Shown here in pieces: positions 47,172 to 55,790 of a stretch of 64,000 nucleotides of DNA. This DNA is from an uncultured Opitutia bacterium (GTDB taxonomy: Bacteria; Verrucomicrobiota; Verrucomicrobiia; Opitutales; UBA953), in NCBI GenBank assembly GCA_903913915.1, contig CAIWNE010000086.1, positions 22,381 to 86,380 of the forward strand, written 5' to 3'. The notes beneath the pieces are model-generated. The model was not told the origin of the DNA and ran no database searches. It saw only the letters and a program-made list of their open reading frames with translations. Both the position numbers and the translations under genes were made by a program. Every line of letters starts with the position of its first letter. Within the stretch, counting starts at the first letter, position 1.

Positions 47172-47947
47172 TCCGGCGAGATGAAGCGTCCGCGCTTGCC
47201 GCCTAGGAAGAAGGTCAGGAAGTCGCGGCCTTCGGGCGTCTGGTATTCCCCTGAATCCAGGGCTTTCTGCGCCAACGTCGCGCAGGCGCCCTGCGTGGCA
47301 TAGACCGCATGGTAAGCCTTCTTGATCTCCGCGACGGCCGGGGGCGGCACGGCGCGTCGACGAAGTCCGATGAGGTTGAGCCCCGCGATGAGGTTGCGTC
47401 CGTGGGCCAGCGCGTTCGGGGGTACGTCTTCGGTGATGACGGCGTTGCCGGAGACGAGCGCGCCGCCGCCGATGCGGCAGAACTGGTGCACCGCGACGCC
47501 GCCGCTGACGAAGGCCTTGTCGCCGACGTGCACGTGGCCGCCGAGCATGCAGCCGTTGGCGAGGATGACATGCGCGCCGAGCACGCAGTCATGGGCGACG
47601 TGGCTGCCGGCCATCAGGAGGCAGTCCGCCCCGACGATGGTGCGTTCCCCGGCTTTGGTGGCACGGTGGATCGTGACGTGCTCGCGGATCACCGTGCGGT
47701 CGCCGATGAGCGTGCCGGAGTCCGTGGACGCGTCGAAGGAGAGGTCCTGCGGGTCTCCGCCCACGACGGCGAAGTGGTCGACGCGCACCGCGGCGCCGAG
47801 CTCGGCCCGGGCCTTGACGACCGCGTGGGCGGCGAGGCGGCAGCCGGCCCCGAGCTTCGCGTCGGCTTCGATGATCGCGAACGGGCCGACCTCGACGTCG
47901 GCGGCGAGTCGGGCGGAAGGGTGGATCTGGGCGTAAGGGTGGATCAC
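47168..47947 (-). CDS. lpxA: UDP-N-acetylglucosamine acyltransferase (lipid A biosynthesis)
   Basis: First step of lipid A synthesis. 259 residues of left-handed beta-helix hexapeptide repeats (IHPSARLAADVEVGPFAIIEADAKLGAGC...), the LpxA-specific VVGGDPQDLSF, VTIHRATKAGERTIVG, SHVAHDCVLGAHVILANGCMLGGHV containing the catalytic His, and a helical C-terminus with LIGLRRRAVPPPAVAEIKKAY. Shows that the organism makes lipid A. 4-bp ATGA overlaps on both sides. Confidence 0.96.
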   Translation of the reverse strand: MIHPYAQIHPSARLAADVEVGPFAIIEADAKLGAGCRLAAHAVVKARAELGAAVRVDHFAVVGGDPQDLSFDASTDSGTLIGDRTVIREHVTIHRATKAGERTIVGADCLLMAGSHVAHDCVLGAHVILANGCMLGGHVHVGDKAFVSGGVAVHQFCRIGGGALVSGNAVITEDVPPNALAHGRNLIAGLNLIGLRRRAVPPPAVAEIKKAYHAVYATQGACATLAQKALDSGEYQTPEGRDFLTFFLGGKRGRFISPE

Positions 47948-48555
47948 TTCGGAGGAGCGGCGGTGCCGAACAGTTCGAGCTGGGCGGCTTTCACCATATC
48001 GTAGACCCGGAGCAGGCGGAGCAACTGCAAGGTGTCGGATTTGGCGTAACTCTGGTTCGATTCGACCGCCTGGACGAGGTTCTCGAGGATGGTCCGGAAG
48101 GTCAGCACATGGTCGACGCCGCTTTCGCGGAGCAGGGTGATGCTTTCGGAGCGTTGCGGTTCCGTGGCCGGGATGCCCGGCAGGACGAGGATTTTCGCCA
48201 GTGGCTGGCCTTCCGTCGGGGTGAGGTCGGCGAAGGCTTCCTTGGCCGCTTCGACGGCTTCCTTGCGTACGAACTCCAGCAGGTCGCCCTTCTTGATCAT
48301 CGTCGGAGTGATGGCCTTGGTGGTATGCCAGGCTTTCACGGCGACGACCGCGGCGGCGATCCTCGGCAGGTCCGAGCTGAAAAGCTGGAAGGGGGCCTCT
48401 GCGCTGCGTTGCGGCGACGGGTTGATCACGAGGAGGTCGCCTTCTTCGTCGGCGCGTTTCCTTCGGGACTGGACGGCATATTTGCGCGATTGGCGCACGA
48501 AGAAGCCGTTCATCTCGAAATACTCGCGGACCAGACTGTCGTCGAAACCCGCCAT
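47944..48555 (-). CDS. conserved-looking hypothetical protein, first gene of the lpxA operon
   Basis: 203 residues, soluble, not recognized. The N-terminal part DDSLVREYFEMNGFFVRQSRKY...EEGDLLVINPSP has the helix-strand-acidic pattern seen in restriction-endonuclease-like (PD-(D/E)XK) folds, but a clear ExK is not visible. The middle has LAKILVLPGIPATEPQRSESITLLRESGVDHVLTFRTIL, a Rossmann-like rhythm. It overlaps lpxA by 4 bp. Function not inferred. Confidence 0.6.
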   Translation of the reverse strand: MAGFDDSLVREYFEMNGFFVRQSRKYAVQSRRKRADEEGDLLVINPSPQRSAEAPFQLFSSDLPRIAAAVVAVKAWHTTKAITPTMIKKGDLLEFVRKEAVEAAKEAFADLTPTEGQPLAKILVLPGIPATEPQRSESITLLRESGVDHVLTFRTILENLVQAVESNQSYAKSDTLQLLRLLRVYDMVKAAQLELFGTAAPPK

Positions 48556-48606
48556 TGGCCGGTAGGATGCGGCCGGAAGGGCGGTGTGGTCAACCCGCGA
48601 TAAGCG

Positions 48607-49335
48607 TCAGAGCACGAAGCCGCCCGGGGCGATCGCCACGGTGAACTCGCCTTTGAGCGAGCCGTTTTTCAGGGCGGGCACGAGTTCGGCCAGCGGCGCG
48701 GTGCGGATCGTCTCGTGCAGCTTGGTGAGCTCGCGTCCGACGCAGACGACGCGTCCAGGGCCGAGGATCTCCAGCATCTCGTCCAGGAAGTCGCTGATCC
48801 GATGGCAGGATTCATGCAGCACGACGGTTTCGTCGGCCTCCTTGAGGCCTTCGAGGAAGCGACGGCGGGCGGCCGACTTCGGCGCTAGGAATCCCACGAA
48901 CCGGAAGGCGTTGGTCGGCAGGCCGGAGGCGGAGAGCAGGGCCACGATCGCGCAGGGGCCGGGCAGGGGGGTGACAGTCAGTCCGCGGCGCCGGCATTCA
49001 CGGGTCACGCGGAAGCCGGGATCGCTGATGCCCGGCGTGCCCGCGTCGGTGATCAGGGCGATCTTCGCGCCGCCGGCGACCTTGTCGGCGATCAGCACCG
49101 CGGCGTCTTTCTCGTTGTGCTCGTGGTAGGCGAGCATCGGCTTCGAGATGGCCAGATGGCGAAGCAGGCCTCCCGTCACGCGCGTGTCCTCGCAGGCCAC
49201 TAGGTCGCATTCCGCGATGGCTTCGCGGGCGCGTGTGGTGATGTCGCCGAGGTTGCCCAGCGGCGTAGCCACGACCCAGAGCCGTCCGGCCGATCCTTGC
49301 GGACGGCCGGCGGCACCTGCGTCAGGATGATGCAT
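48607..49335 (-). CDS. rsmI: 16S rRNA (cytidine1402-2'-O)-methyltransferase
   Basis: 242 residues of the tetrapyrrole-methylase fold: WVVATPLGNLGDITTRAREAI, CEDTRVTGGLLRHL, ALITDAGTPGISDPGFRV, PLPGPCAIVALLSASGLPTNAFRFVGFLAPKSAARRRFLE, HESCHRISDFLDEM. All are RsmI hallmarks. The ATG shares its A with the TGA of the upstream 56-aa lipoprotein gene (TGATG), so translation is coupled. The extra ~16 N-terminal residues (HHPDAGAAGRPQGSAGR) suggest a later start is also possible. Confidence 0.95.
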   Translation of the reverse strand: MHHPDAGAAGRPQGSAGRLWVVATPLGNLGDITTRAREAIAECDLVACEDTRVTGGLLRHLAISKPMLAYHEHNEKDAAVLIADKVAGGAKIALITDAGTPGISDPGFRVTRECRRRGLTVTPLPGPCAIVALLSASGLPTNAFRFVGFLAPKSAARRRFLEGLKEADETVVLHESCHRISDFLDEMLEILGPGRVVCVGRELTKLHETIRTAPLAELVPALKNGSLKGEFTVAIAPGGFVL

Positions 49336-49505
49336 CAGTTGCGGTAGCCTGAGCCCGGCGTCGAGACGCCCGGGAGGCCGCCCTGCCAGCTGGCGGGCTG
49401 GGACTGCGGCAACATGGAGTCAGCCGGCTTCTCGACGGTCTCACAGCCTGCCAGGCCCAGGAGGCAGGCGAGGAGGGCGAGGGCGATGAGCGTGCGGTTG
49501 GACAT
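49335..49505 (-). CDS. 56-residue lipoprotein, unknown function (absent from ORF track)
   Basis: Translated by eye: MSNRTLIALALLACLLGLAGC, then ETVEKPADSMLPQSQPASW and a Gly/Pro-rich end. Strong signal peptide with lipobox LAGC. Its ATG shares one base with the stop of the coiled-coil gene (TAATG), and its stop shares one base with the rsmI start (TGATG). Such double stop-start coupling supports that it is real. The family is unknown. Confidence 0.75.
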   Translation of the reverse strand: MSNRTLIALALLACLLGLAGCETVEKPADSMLPQSQPASWQGGLPGVSTPGSGYRN

Positions 49506-50443
49506 TAGTTGCTGGCGAGCTTGAGGATGGAGGGCACCAGCGAGACCGAGCCGGCCTTGGCGATGGCGCCGATGTCCAGGTCCTTTTCAGGCTGGAGCTG
49601 GCCGAAGGAGAGGGCGCCCTTGACGGACGAGATCTGCACCTTGCCGACCTTCTTGCCGTCGACCTTCACGTCGAAGACCGCCTTATCCTTGATGCCGTTC
49701 GCTTCGCCGACCGAGAAGGCGACGATGCCGCTCTTGGTGTCGAGGGCGAGGACGTTGGTCAGGATGGCCTCGGTCGCAGGCTCGACGGTGGCGACGGCGG
49801 GCTGGGCAGCGTCACCAGGCTTGGCGGGTTCGGCGAGGGGGTCGCGGGGGAAGCCACCGGCGTTTTCGGCGATACGGGAGGCGTAATTATGGAGCGCGGC
49901 GTACTTGCCGCGGATGAGTTCGACCTTCTCTTCTGCCTTGGTGGCCTTGGCTTCGATTTCGGCGAGCTGTTCCTTGGTGAACATGCCGGCGGACTTTTCG
50001 GTGGCCTTGACGAGCTCTTCCTTGGCGCTGGCGAGGGCGGCTTCGGCGCCGTCCTTCTTGCTGTTGGCGTCGGTCAGCTGGGCGGCGAGTTCGTCGCGCT
50101 TGCGGGTGAGTTCGGCGCGTTCGCCTTCGAGGGCGGTGTTGGAGGCGGTGAGACCTTCGATCTTGGTCTTCTTGTCGGCGACGTCGGCCTGGAGGTCTTT
50201 CTTGGAGAGTTCGAGTTCTTCGATGGCCTTGCGCTTGGCGGCGAGGAGACCCTGCACGCCGGCGAGGGAGGTCATGCGGGCGTCATAGTCCTTGCCGGCT
50301 TTGATCTCGGCGTCGCTGACGGCCCAGGCGGTCTTGGTGAGGGCGGAGTCCATCTTGCCTTTCAGCAGGAAGGCGAACGCGACGGCGGCGACGGCGGCGA
50401 CGGCGGTCAGGATGCGGAGGAAGGCGTTGAGCTTCTTGTTCAT
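49505..50443 (-). CDS. membrane-anchored coiled-coil protein
   Basis: 312 residues: an N-terminal membrane anchor (LRILTAVAAVAAVAFAFLL, about 9-27), a long coiled coil about 60-190 (AIEELELSKKDLQADVADKKTKIEGLTASNTALEGERAELTRKRDELAAQL), a Pro/Ala-rich hinge, and a small beta-rich C-terminal domain (ILALDTKSGIVAFSVGEANGIKDKAVFDVKVDGKKVGKVQIS...). The C-terminal domain resembles beta-barrel domains in envelope proteins such as FlgT/MreC-like modules, weakly. Leader CCCCCCAATTCCCCTACCCC is extremely C-rich. Starts 20 bp after pgi. Confidence 0.7.
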   Translation of the reverse strand: MNKKLNAFLRILTAVAAVAAVAFAFLLKGKMDSALTKTAWAVSDAEIKAGKDYDARMTSLAGVQGLLAAKRKAIEELELSKKDLQADVADKKTKIEGLTASNTALEGERAELTRKRDELAAQLTDANSKKDGAEAALASAKEELVKATEKSAGMFTKEQLAEIEAKATKAEEKVELIRGKYAALHNYASRIAENAGGFPRDPLAEPAKPGDAAQPAVATVEPATEAILTNVLALDTKSGIVAFSVGEANGIKDKAVFDVKVDGKKVGKVQISSVKGALSFGQLQPEKDLDIGAIAKAGSVSLVPSILKLASN

Positions 50444-50463
50444 GGGGTAGGGGAATTGGGGGG

Positions 50464-52050
50464 TTAAGAATGGCTGAAGAGGGTCTTCCCGGGATCAGGA
50501 GAATCCTGACGGGAAATCGCACCGGGGTTGGACGAAACGTGCAGGAGTACTTTAAACACCAATTCTTCCTTCCCCTCAAGTGCAATTTCCCCGCAAACCT
50601 GCGAGACGGTGAGCCATTTGCCCTTGGACTTGGCCAGGGCCGCGATGGCCGCAGCCCGGACCTTCAGGGTCTCCGAAGCGGCCTTCTTGCCGGCTTCGAC
50701 CCCGGGTTGGTGGTACGCGTTGATACCAAGGAGGTTGGCGTACAGTCCGACGGCGCGTTCGAAGAGCGCGATCAGCATGCCCACGGAATGGGCGTCCACC
50801 TGATTGATTGTGATGGTGATATTGGCGCGGTCGCTGCCGGAAAGGGCTTCACGCGTGCCTAGCAGGAAGGCCTGGAGGTAGTCGCCCGAGGTGACGCCGG
50901 GCTCGACTTCGAGGGAGCTGCCTTCGCGGTCCCTGAGCACCTCGATGAAGACGGCGAAGAAGTTATTCACACCGTCGCGGAGCTGCTGGACGTAGGCGTG
51001 CTGGTCGGTCGAACCTTTGTTGCCGTAGACGGTCAGGCCTTGGAGGACCTTGCGACCCTGCAGGTCGAGTTCCTTGCCGAGCGACTCCATGACAAGCTGC
51101 TGGAGGTAGCGCGAGAAGAGCAGGAGGCGGTCCTTGTACGGAAGCACGACCATCGCCTTGGTGCCGCGGCCTTCGGTGAGGTGATGCCAGGCGAGCGCGA
51201 GGGCGGCGGCAGGATTCTTCTGGGCGTCGGGCACGCGCGTCAGGGCGTCCATGGCGCGGGCGCCTTCGAGCAGCTTGCGGATGTCGATGCCTTGCAGGGC
51301 GGCGGGCAGGAGACCGACCGGGCCGATCTCGCTGGTGCGACCGCCGACCCAATCCCACATCGGGAAACGGGCGAGCCACTTTTCGGCGACGGCGACCTTG
51401 TCGAGCTGGCTGCCTTCGCCGGTGACGGCGACGGCGTGGGCGGCGAAGGACAGGCCGGCCTGTTTCCAGCGCAGCGCGGCTTCGAGCTGTCCGTTGCGCG
51501 GTTCCGGCGTGCTGCCGGACTTCGAGGTCACGATCGCGAGCGTGCTGCCGAGGCGGCTGCCCAGCGTATCGAAGACGCGGTCGATGCCGTCAGGGTCGGT
51601 GTTGTCGATGAAGTGGACGCGGAGCCGGTCGGCCTTGCCGCCGAGCGCGTCGGCGACGAACTGCGGTCCGAGGGCCGAGCCGCCGATGCCGATGCAGAGC
51701 AGGTCGGTGAACTTGCCGGCGGAGCCTTTGACCTGGCCGGCGTGGACCTGCGCGGCGAACGCGGCGATGGCGTCGACGGCGGCCTTCACTTCAGCGGTGA
51801 TCTTCGCGTCGGGGGCGAGCTCCGGCGCGCGCAGCCAGTAGTGGCCGACCATGCGCTTCTCGTCCGGGTTGGCGACGGCGCCCTTCTCGAGCGCGGCCAT
51901 GTCGGCGAAGGCCTTGGCGATGGCCGGGGCCATCTTCTCGTCGAAGCCGGCCGGCGCGGGCGCCCGGCTGAAGTCGAGCGAGATGCCGAGTTCGGGGAAG
52001 TTCTGGAGCTGCTTCCGGAAGAGGTCGAAGGGTTGGCCACGGTAGGACAG
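50464..52050 (-). CDS. pgi: glucose-6-phosphate isomerase, probably with a CTG start
   Basis: Interconverts glucose-6-P and fructose-6-P. Core motifs: [38 protein letters not shown], and [18 protein letters not shown]. The ORF-track start at ATG 51933 cuts off family-like sequence: the frame stays open upstream and reads [20 protein letters not shown] then [19 protein letters not shown], which resembles the N-terminus of verrucomicrobial PGI as I recall it. No ATG, GTG or TTG is available in that stretch; the CTG at 52050 has a GGCGGGAA purine run 3 bases upstream. This gives 528 residues. The ilvD terminator lies just beyond, fixing the left limit. Confidence 0.88.
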   Translation of the reverse strand: MSYRGQPFDLFRKQLQNFPELGISLDFSRAPAPAGFDEKMAPAIAKAFADMAALEKGAVANPDEKRMVGHYWLRAPELAPDAKITAEVKAAVDAIAAFAAQVHAGQVKGSAGKFTDLLCIGIGGSALGPQFVADALGGKADRLRVHFIDNTDPDGIDRVFDTLGSRLGSTLAIVTSKSGSTPEPRNGQLEAALRWKQAGLSFAAHAVAVTGEGSQLDKVAVAEKWLARFPMWDWVGGRTSEIGPVGLLPAALQGIDIRKLLEGARAMDALTRVPDAQKNPAAALALAWHHLTEGRGTKAMVVLPYKDRLLLFSRYLQQLVMESLGKELDLQGRKVLQGLTVYGNKGSTDQHAYVQQLRDGVNNFFAVFIEVLRDREGSSLEVEPGVTSGDYLQAFLLGTREALSGSDRANITITINQVDAHSVGMLIALFERAVGLYANLLGINAYHQPGVEAGKKAASETLKVRAAAIAALAKSKGKWLTVSQVCGEIALEGKEELVFKVLLHVSSNPGAISRQDSPDPGKTLFSHS

Positions 52051-52077
52051 TTTTTCCCGCCGCGACCCGTCTTGGCA

Positions 52078-52112
52078 ACAAAAAGGGCGGTTCGCCGAGG
52101 CGTCCGCCCTTT
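52078..52112 (-). terminator. rho-independent terminator of ilvD
   Basis: Minus strand AAAGGGCGG ... CCGCCCTTT (9-bp stem, 52112-52104 with 52090-52082), the apical part able to form a second small stem CGCC/GGCG, followed by TTGTTG. It begins 22 bp after the ilvD stop. Confidence 0.85.
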
Positions 52113-52134
52113 CATTTTACGTCAGTTAAAGACC

Positions 52135-53823
52135 TCAGTCGCCGTCGGTGATGGCGCCATCGGAGGCCGAGGACACGAGCTTGGCGTATTTGGCCAAGGT
52201 GCCGCGCTTCTCCTTGCAGGGAGAGGCCTTCCAGGACTTGAGGCGGGTGGCGATCTCCTCGGCCGGGACGACCAGGTTGATCTCGTTCTTCTGGGCGTCG
52301 ATGGTGATGGTGTCGCCGTTCTTCACGACGGCGAGCACGCCGCCGACGGCGGCCTCAGGGGTGATGTGGCCGACCACGAAGCCGTGGGAGCCGCCGGAGA
52401 AACGTCCGTCGGTGATGAGCGCCACGGTCTTGCCGAGGCCCTTGCCCATGACGGCGCTCGTGGGTCCGAGCATCTCGCGCATGCCGGGGCCGCCCTTGGG
52501 GCCTTCGTTGCGGATGACGATGACGTGTCCGTCCTTCACTTCTCCGTCGAGGATGCCGCGGAGCGAGGCTTCTTCGGATTCATAGACGATGGCCTTGCCG
52601 GTGAAGGCGCTGCCTTCCTTGCCGGAGATCTTGGCGACGGAACCTTCCGGGGCGAGGTTCCCGCGCAGGATGCGCAGGTGGCTGTCGGCCTTGATCGGGT
52701 TGGAGAAGGGCCGGACGACGTCCTGGTCGGCGGCGTAGCTGCCGACGTTCGCGAGGTTCTCAGCGACGGTCTTGCCGGTGACGGTCATGCAGTGGCCGTG
52801 CAGGAGGCCCTTATCGAGGAGCATCTTGAGCAGGGGCTGGAGGCCGCCGATGCGGACGAAGTGCGCCATGTTGTACTTGCCGCTCGGCTTGAGGTCGGCG
52901 AGCACCGGCACGCGGCGGCCGACGCGCTCGAAGTCCTCGAGGGTGAGCTTGATGCCCGCGGAATGGGCCATCGCGATGAGGTGGAGCACGGCGTTCGTCG
53001 AGCCGCCGAGGGCGATGACGACGGTGATGGCGTTCTCGAAGGCGTCCTTGGTGAGGATGTCGGAGGGGCGGATGTTCTTCTTCAGCAGTTCGAGCACGGC
53101 CTTGCCGGCGCGTTCGCAGTCGGCGAGCTTGTCCTTCGAATTGGCGAGCTGCGCGGAACTGTCCGGCAGGCTCAGGCCGAGGGCTTCGATCGCCGAGGCC
53201 ATGGTGTTGGCGGTGTACATGCCGCCGCACGAACCTTCGCCCGGGATGGAGCAGGCTTCGATTTCCTTGAGTTCGCCGTCGCCGATCTGCTTGCCGGCAT
53301 GCTTGCCGACGGCTTCGAAGACGGTGACGATGTCGGCCGACTGGCCGCGGTGCAGGCCGGGGACGATGGTTCCGCCGTACACGAAGACGGAAGGGCGGTT
53401 GAGGCGCGCCATGGCCATCACGCAGCCGGGCATGTTCTTATCGCAGCCGCCGATGGTGACGAGGCCGTCGAAGCCTTCGGCGCCGGTCACGGCTTCCACG
53501 GAGTCGGCGATGATCTCGCGCGAGACGAGCGAGTAGCGCATGCCGGGGGTGCCCATCGAGATGCCGTCCGAAACGGTGATGGTGCCGAAGATGATCGCCT
53601 TGCCGCCGGCGTTGTCCGCGCCCTTGGCGGCTTCGACCGCGAGGCGGTCGATGTGCATGTTGCAGGGGGTGACCATCGACCAGGTCGAGGCGACGCCCAC
53701 GACGGGCTTGCCGAAGTCGGCGTCGGTGAAGCCCACGGCCCGGAGCATGGCTCGGCTAGGGGCGCGATCGGGGCCGTCTACGACGATGGCGGAGTGTTGG
53801 CGGCAGTGGTTGGCGTCGGTCAT
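52135..53823 (-). CDS. ilvD: dihydroxy-acid dehydratase
   Basis: Fe-S dehydratase of isoleucine/valine (and pantothenate) synthesis. 562 residues from the ATG at 53823 (MTDANHCRQHSAIVVDGPDRAPSRAM); the ORF-track start far upstream is antisense to scpB. Cluster cysteines in GVASTWSMVTPCNMHID, TIGGCDKNMPGCVMAM, and IPGEGSCGGMYTANTMASA. The C-terminal domain has DGRFSGGSHGFVVGHITPEA. Leader TTTTCACACCCATC is pyrimidine-rich. Monocistronic by terminator. Confidence 0.97.
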   Translation of the reverse strand: MTDANHCRQHSAIVVDGPDRAPSRAMLRAVGFTDADFGKPVVGVASTWSMVTPCNMHIDRLAVEAAKGADNAGGKAIIFGTITVSDGISMGTPGMRYSLVSREIIADSVEAVTGAEGFDGLVTIGGCDKNMPGCVMAMARLNRPSVFVYGGTIVPGLHRGQSADIVTVFEAVGKHAGKQIGDGELKEIEACSIPGEGSCGGMYTANTMASAIEALGLSLPDSSAQLANSKDKLADCERAGKAVLELLKKNIRPSDILTKDAFENAITVVIALGGSTNAVLHLIAMAHSAGIKLTLEDFERVGRRVPVLADLKPSGKYNMAHFVRIGGLQPLLKMLLDKGLLHGHCMTVTGKTVAENLANVGSYAADQDVVRPFSNPIKADSHLRILRGNLAPEGSVAKISGKEGSAFTGKAIVYESEEASLRGILDGEVKDGHVIVIRNEGPKGGPGMREMLGPTSAVMGKGLGKTVALITDGRFSGGSHGFVVGHITPEAAVGGVLAVVKNGDTITIDAQKNEINLVVPAEEIATRLKSWKASPCKEKRGTLAKYAKLVSSASDGAITDGD

Positions 53824-53940
53824 GATGGGTGTGAAAAGTCTGCGGTTGTCAGTCGGTGAGCGCCCCCTAATAAGAGGGCAGGGAGCGGACACTGAACCGC
53901 CCCGTCGCTCCCGACAATCCGATTTAAGCCTCTCCGTCCC

Positions 53941-54726
53941 GTGGAATTCAACCTCAAGAAAATCATCAAGGCCCTCCTGTTCTCGACCTCCGAGGCGGTG
54001 TCCATCAAGGACATCCAGAAGGTCGTGCAGCGCTACCACGCCCAGGCCGCCGCCGAGCGTCAGCCCGACCTGCTCGAGGGGGCTGGCGAACCCACGCTCG
54101 CTCCGGCCACGCCTCCCGTCCAGGAGGTCATCCAGGATATCATCGATCAGGTCCCGACCCTTCTGACCGCCACCCAGATCCGCGAAGCGGTCGACGCCCT
54201 CGAGGCCGAGATGCGCGACGCCAACGACGCCTGCCGCATCCTGCAAGGTCCGGAAGGTTTCCGTTTGGTGATCTCCCCGGCCTACGCCGACTGGGTCCGT
54301 CTGCTCCGCGGCGAGCCTCGCCCGCAACGCCTCAGCCCTGCCTCGCTCGAGACGCTCTCGATCGTCGCCTACCGCCAGCCGGTCACGCGCTCCGAGATGG
54401 AAGCCATCCGCGGCGTCTCGGTCGACAGCGCCCTGACGCGTCTGCTCGAACTCGAGCTCGTCGCCGTCACGGGCCGCGCCGACCTCCCCGGCCGTCCGAT
54501 CCAGTACGGCACGACGGACAAGTTCCTCGATTTCACCGGCCTGCGTTCGCTCGGCGAACTGCCGGCTTCCGACGTGCTTTCTCCGGCCCAGATCTCCGAG
54601 TGGATCACCCGTGCTACCACCCCGGTCGAAGTCGGCGATTCCGAGGTCGGCCTGCCGCTCGAAGACCAGTCCTCCGCCGCGATCGCGACGGAGACCCCGC
54701 CCGAAGACGAGAAGCCCGCCGAATGA
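53941..54726 (+). CDS. scpB: segregation and condensation protein B
   Basis: Partner of SMC-ScpA in chromosome compaction. 261 residues with a GTG start (MEFNLKKIIKALLFSTSEAVS). Two winged-helix units: LEAEMRDANDACRILQGPEGFRLVISPAYADWV and LSPASLETLSIVAYRQPVTRSEMEAIRGVSVDSALTRLLELELVAVTGRADLPGRPIQYGTTDKFLDFTGLRSLGELP, the latter diagnostic. An Ala/Pro-rich insert (about 35-65) and an acidic tail lengthen it relative to the usual ~190. It overlaps pheA by ATGA. scpA is not in the window. Confidence 0.94.
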   Translation: MEFNLKKIIKALLFSTSEAVSIKDIQKVVQRYHAQAAAERQPDLLEGAGEPTLAPATPPVQEVIQDIIDQVPTLLTATQIREAVDALEAEMRDANDACRILQGPEGFRLVISPAYADWVRLLRGEPRPQRLSPASLETLSIVAYRQPVTRSEMEAIRGVSVDSALTRLLELELVAVTGRADLPGRPIQYGTTDKFLDFTGLRSLGELPASDVLSPAQISEWITRATTPVEVGDSEVGLPLEDQSSAAIATETPPEDEKPAE

Positions 54727-55790
54727 GCCTCGAAGAGCACCGCCGCGAGGTCGACCGCATCGACCGCGAGATCCTCAAGCTGCTCGGCGAGCGCTTGCAG
54801 GTGGCCCGTGCCATCGGCGAAGCGAAGCTGAAGACCGGCGCGCCGGTCTACGCCCCGCAGCGCGAAGAACAGCTCCTCCGCTCCATCACCGAAGCGGCTC
54901 CGGCCATTCCCGCTTCCGGCCTCCGCGCGGTCTACCGCGAGATCATCTCCCTTTCCATCGGCGCCCAGATGGCCAAGCCGGTCGCCTACCTCGGGCCCGA
55001 AGGTTCCTTCACCCAGCAGGCCCAGATCCGCGCCTTCGGCACGAGCGTGCCGTCGCTTCCGCTGCGCGCCATCGGCGACATCTTCGCCGCGGTCGAATCC
55101 GGCGAGGCTTCCTATGGCGTCGTGCCGGTCGAGAACTCCACCGAAGGCGTGGTCAGTCACTCGCTCGACCTGCTCGCCGAATCCGAACTGAAGGTCGTGG
55201 CCCAGGTTACGCTCTCCGTCGAACAATGCCTCGTCGGCCAAGGTCCCCTCGATCAGGTGAAGAAGGTCCTGTCTAAGGACATCGCCCTCGCGCAGTGCCG
55301 CGGCTGGCTCTCCCGCCATGTCCCGGGCGCCGCCCTCGTGGAGACCGACAGCACCGCCGCCGCCGTGGAGATCGTCTCGCGCGATCCTCAGGGTCAGGCC
55401 GCCGTCGCCTCCGCCACCGCCGCCGAATCGCGCGGCGTCCCCATCCTCGCCCGCGGCATCCAGGATCGCCGCGATAACGCCACGCGCTTCTTCGTCATCG
55501 CCAAGGCCGCCAACGCCGTGGGCGCCAAGGACGAGGTCACGAGCGTGGTCCTGACGCTGAAACATGAACCTGGCGCGCTCCAAGGCGCTCTGGCCGCTTT
55601 CTCCGATCGCGGCATCAACCTGATCCGCATCGAGTCGCGCCCGAGCCATCGCCGCGCCTGGGAGTACCTTTTCTTCATCGATTTCCCGGGACACTGGGAC
55701 ACCGCGGCCGTGCAGGCCGCCGTCACCGAACTCAAGGGTCGCTGCGAAGTGGTGAAGTGGTTGGGCAGCTACCCGCAGTCCGCCGGATGA
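54723..55790 (+). CDS. pheA: bifunctional chorismate mutase / prephenate dehydratase
   Basis: Phenylalanine branch enzyme. 355 residues from the ATG at 54723 (MSLEEHRREVDRIDREILKLLGERLQVARAIGEAK), in a 4-bp ATGA overlap with scpB; the ORF-track start at 54600 is rejected. AroQ mutase about 1-85; dehydratase about 88-270 (VAYLGPEGSFTQQAQIRAFG, GVVPVENSTEGVVSHSLDLL, and the catalytic DNATRFFVIAK); ACT domain about 278-355 with GALAAFSDRGINLIRIESRP, the Phe-binding ESRP motif, so feedback inhibition by Phe is expected. Confidence 0.97.
   Translation: MSLEEHRREVDRIDREILKLLGERLQVARAIGEAKLKTGAPVYAPQREEQLLRSITEAAPAIPASGLRAVYREIISLSIGAQMAKPVAYLGPEGSFTQQAQIRAFGTSVPSLPLRAIGDIFAAVESGEASYGVVPVENSTEGVVSHSLDLLAESELKVVAQVTLSVEQCLVGQGPLDQVKKVLSKDIALAQCRGWLSRHVPGAALVETDSTAAAVEIVSRDPQGQAAVASATAAESRGVPILARGIQDRRDNATRFFVIAKAANAVGAKDEVTSVVLTLKHEPGALQGALAAFSDRGINLIRIESRPSHRRAWEYLFFIDFPGHWDTAAVQAAVTELKGRCEVVKWLGSYPQSAG

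Noticed and set aside
50998-53859. 953-aa plus-strand ORF across pgi and ilvD
   Set aside because: Runs antisense through two certain genes and a terminator, and shows repetitive Gly/Asp/Val/Arg composition without domains.
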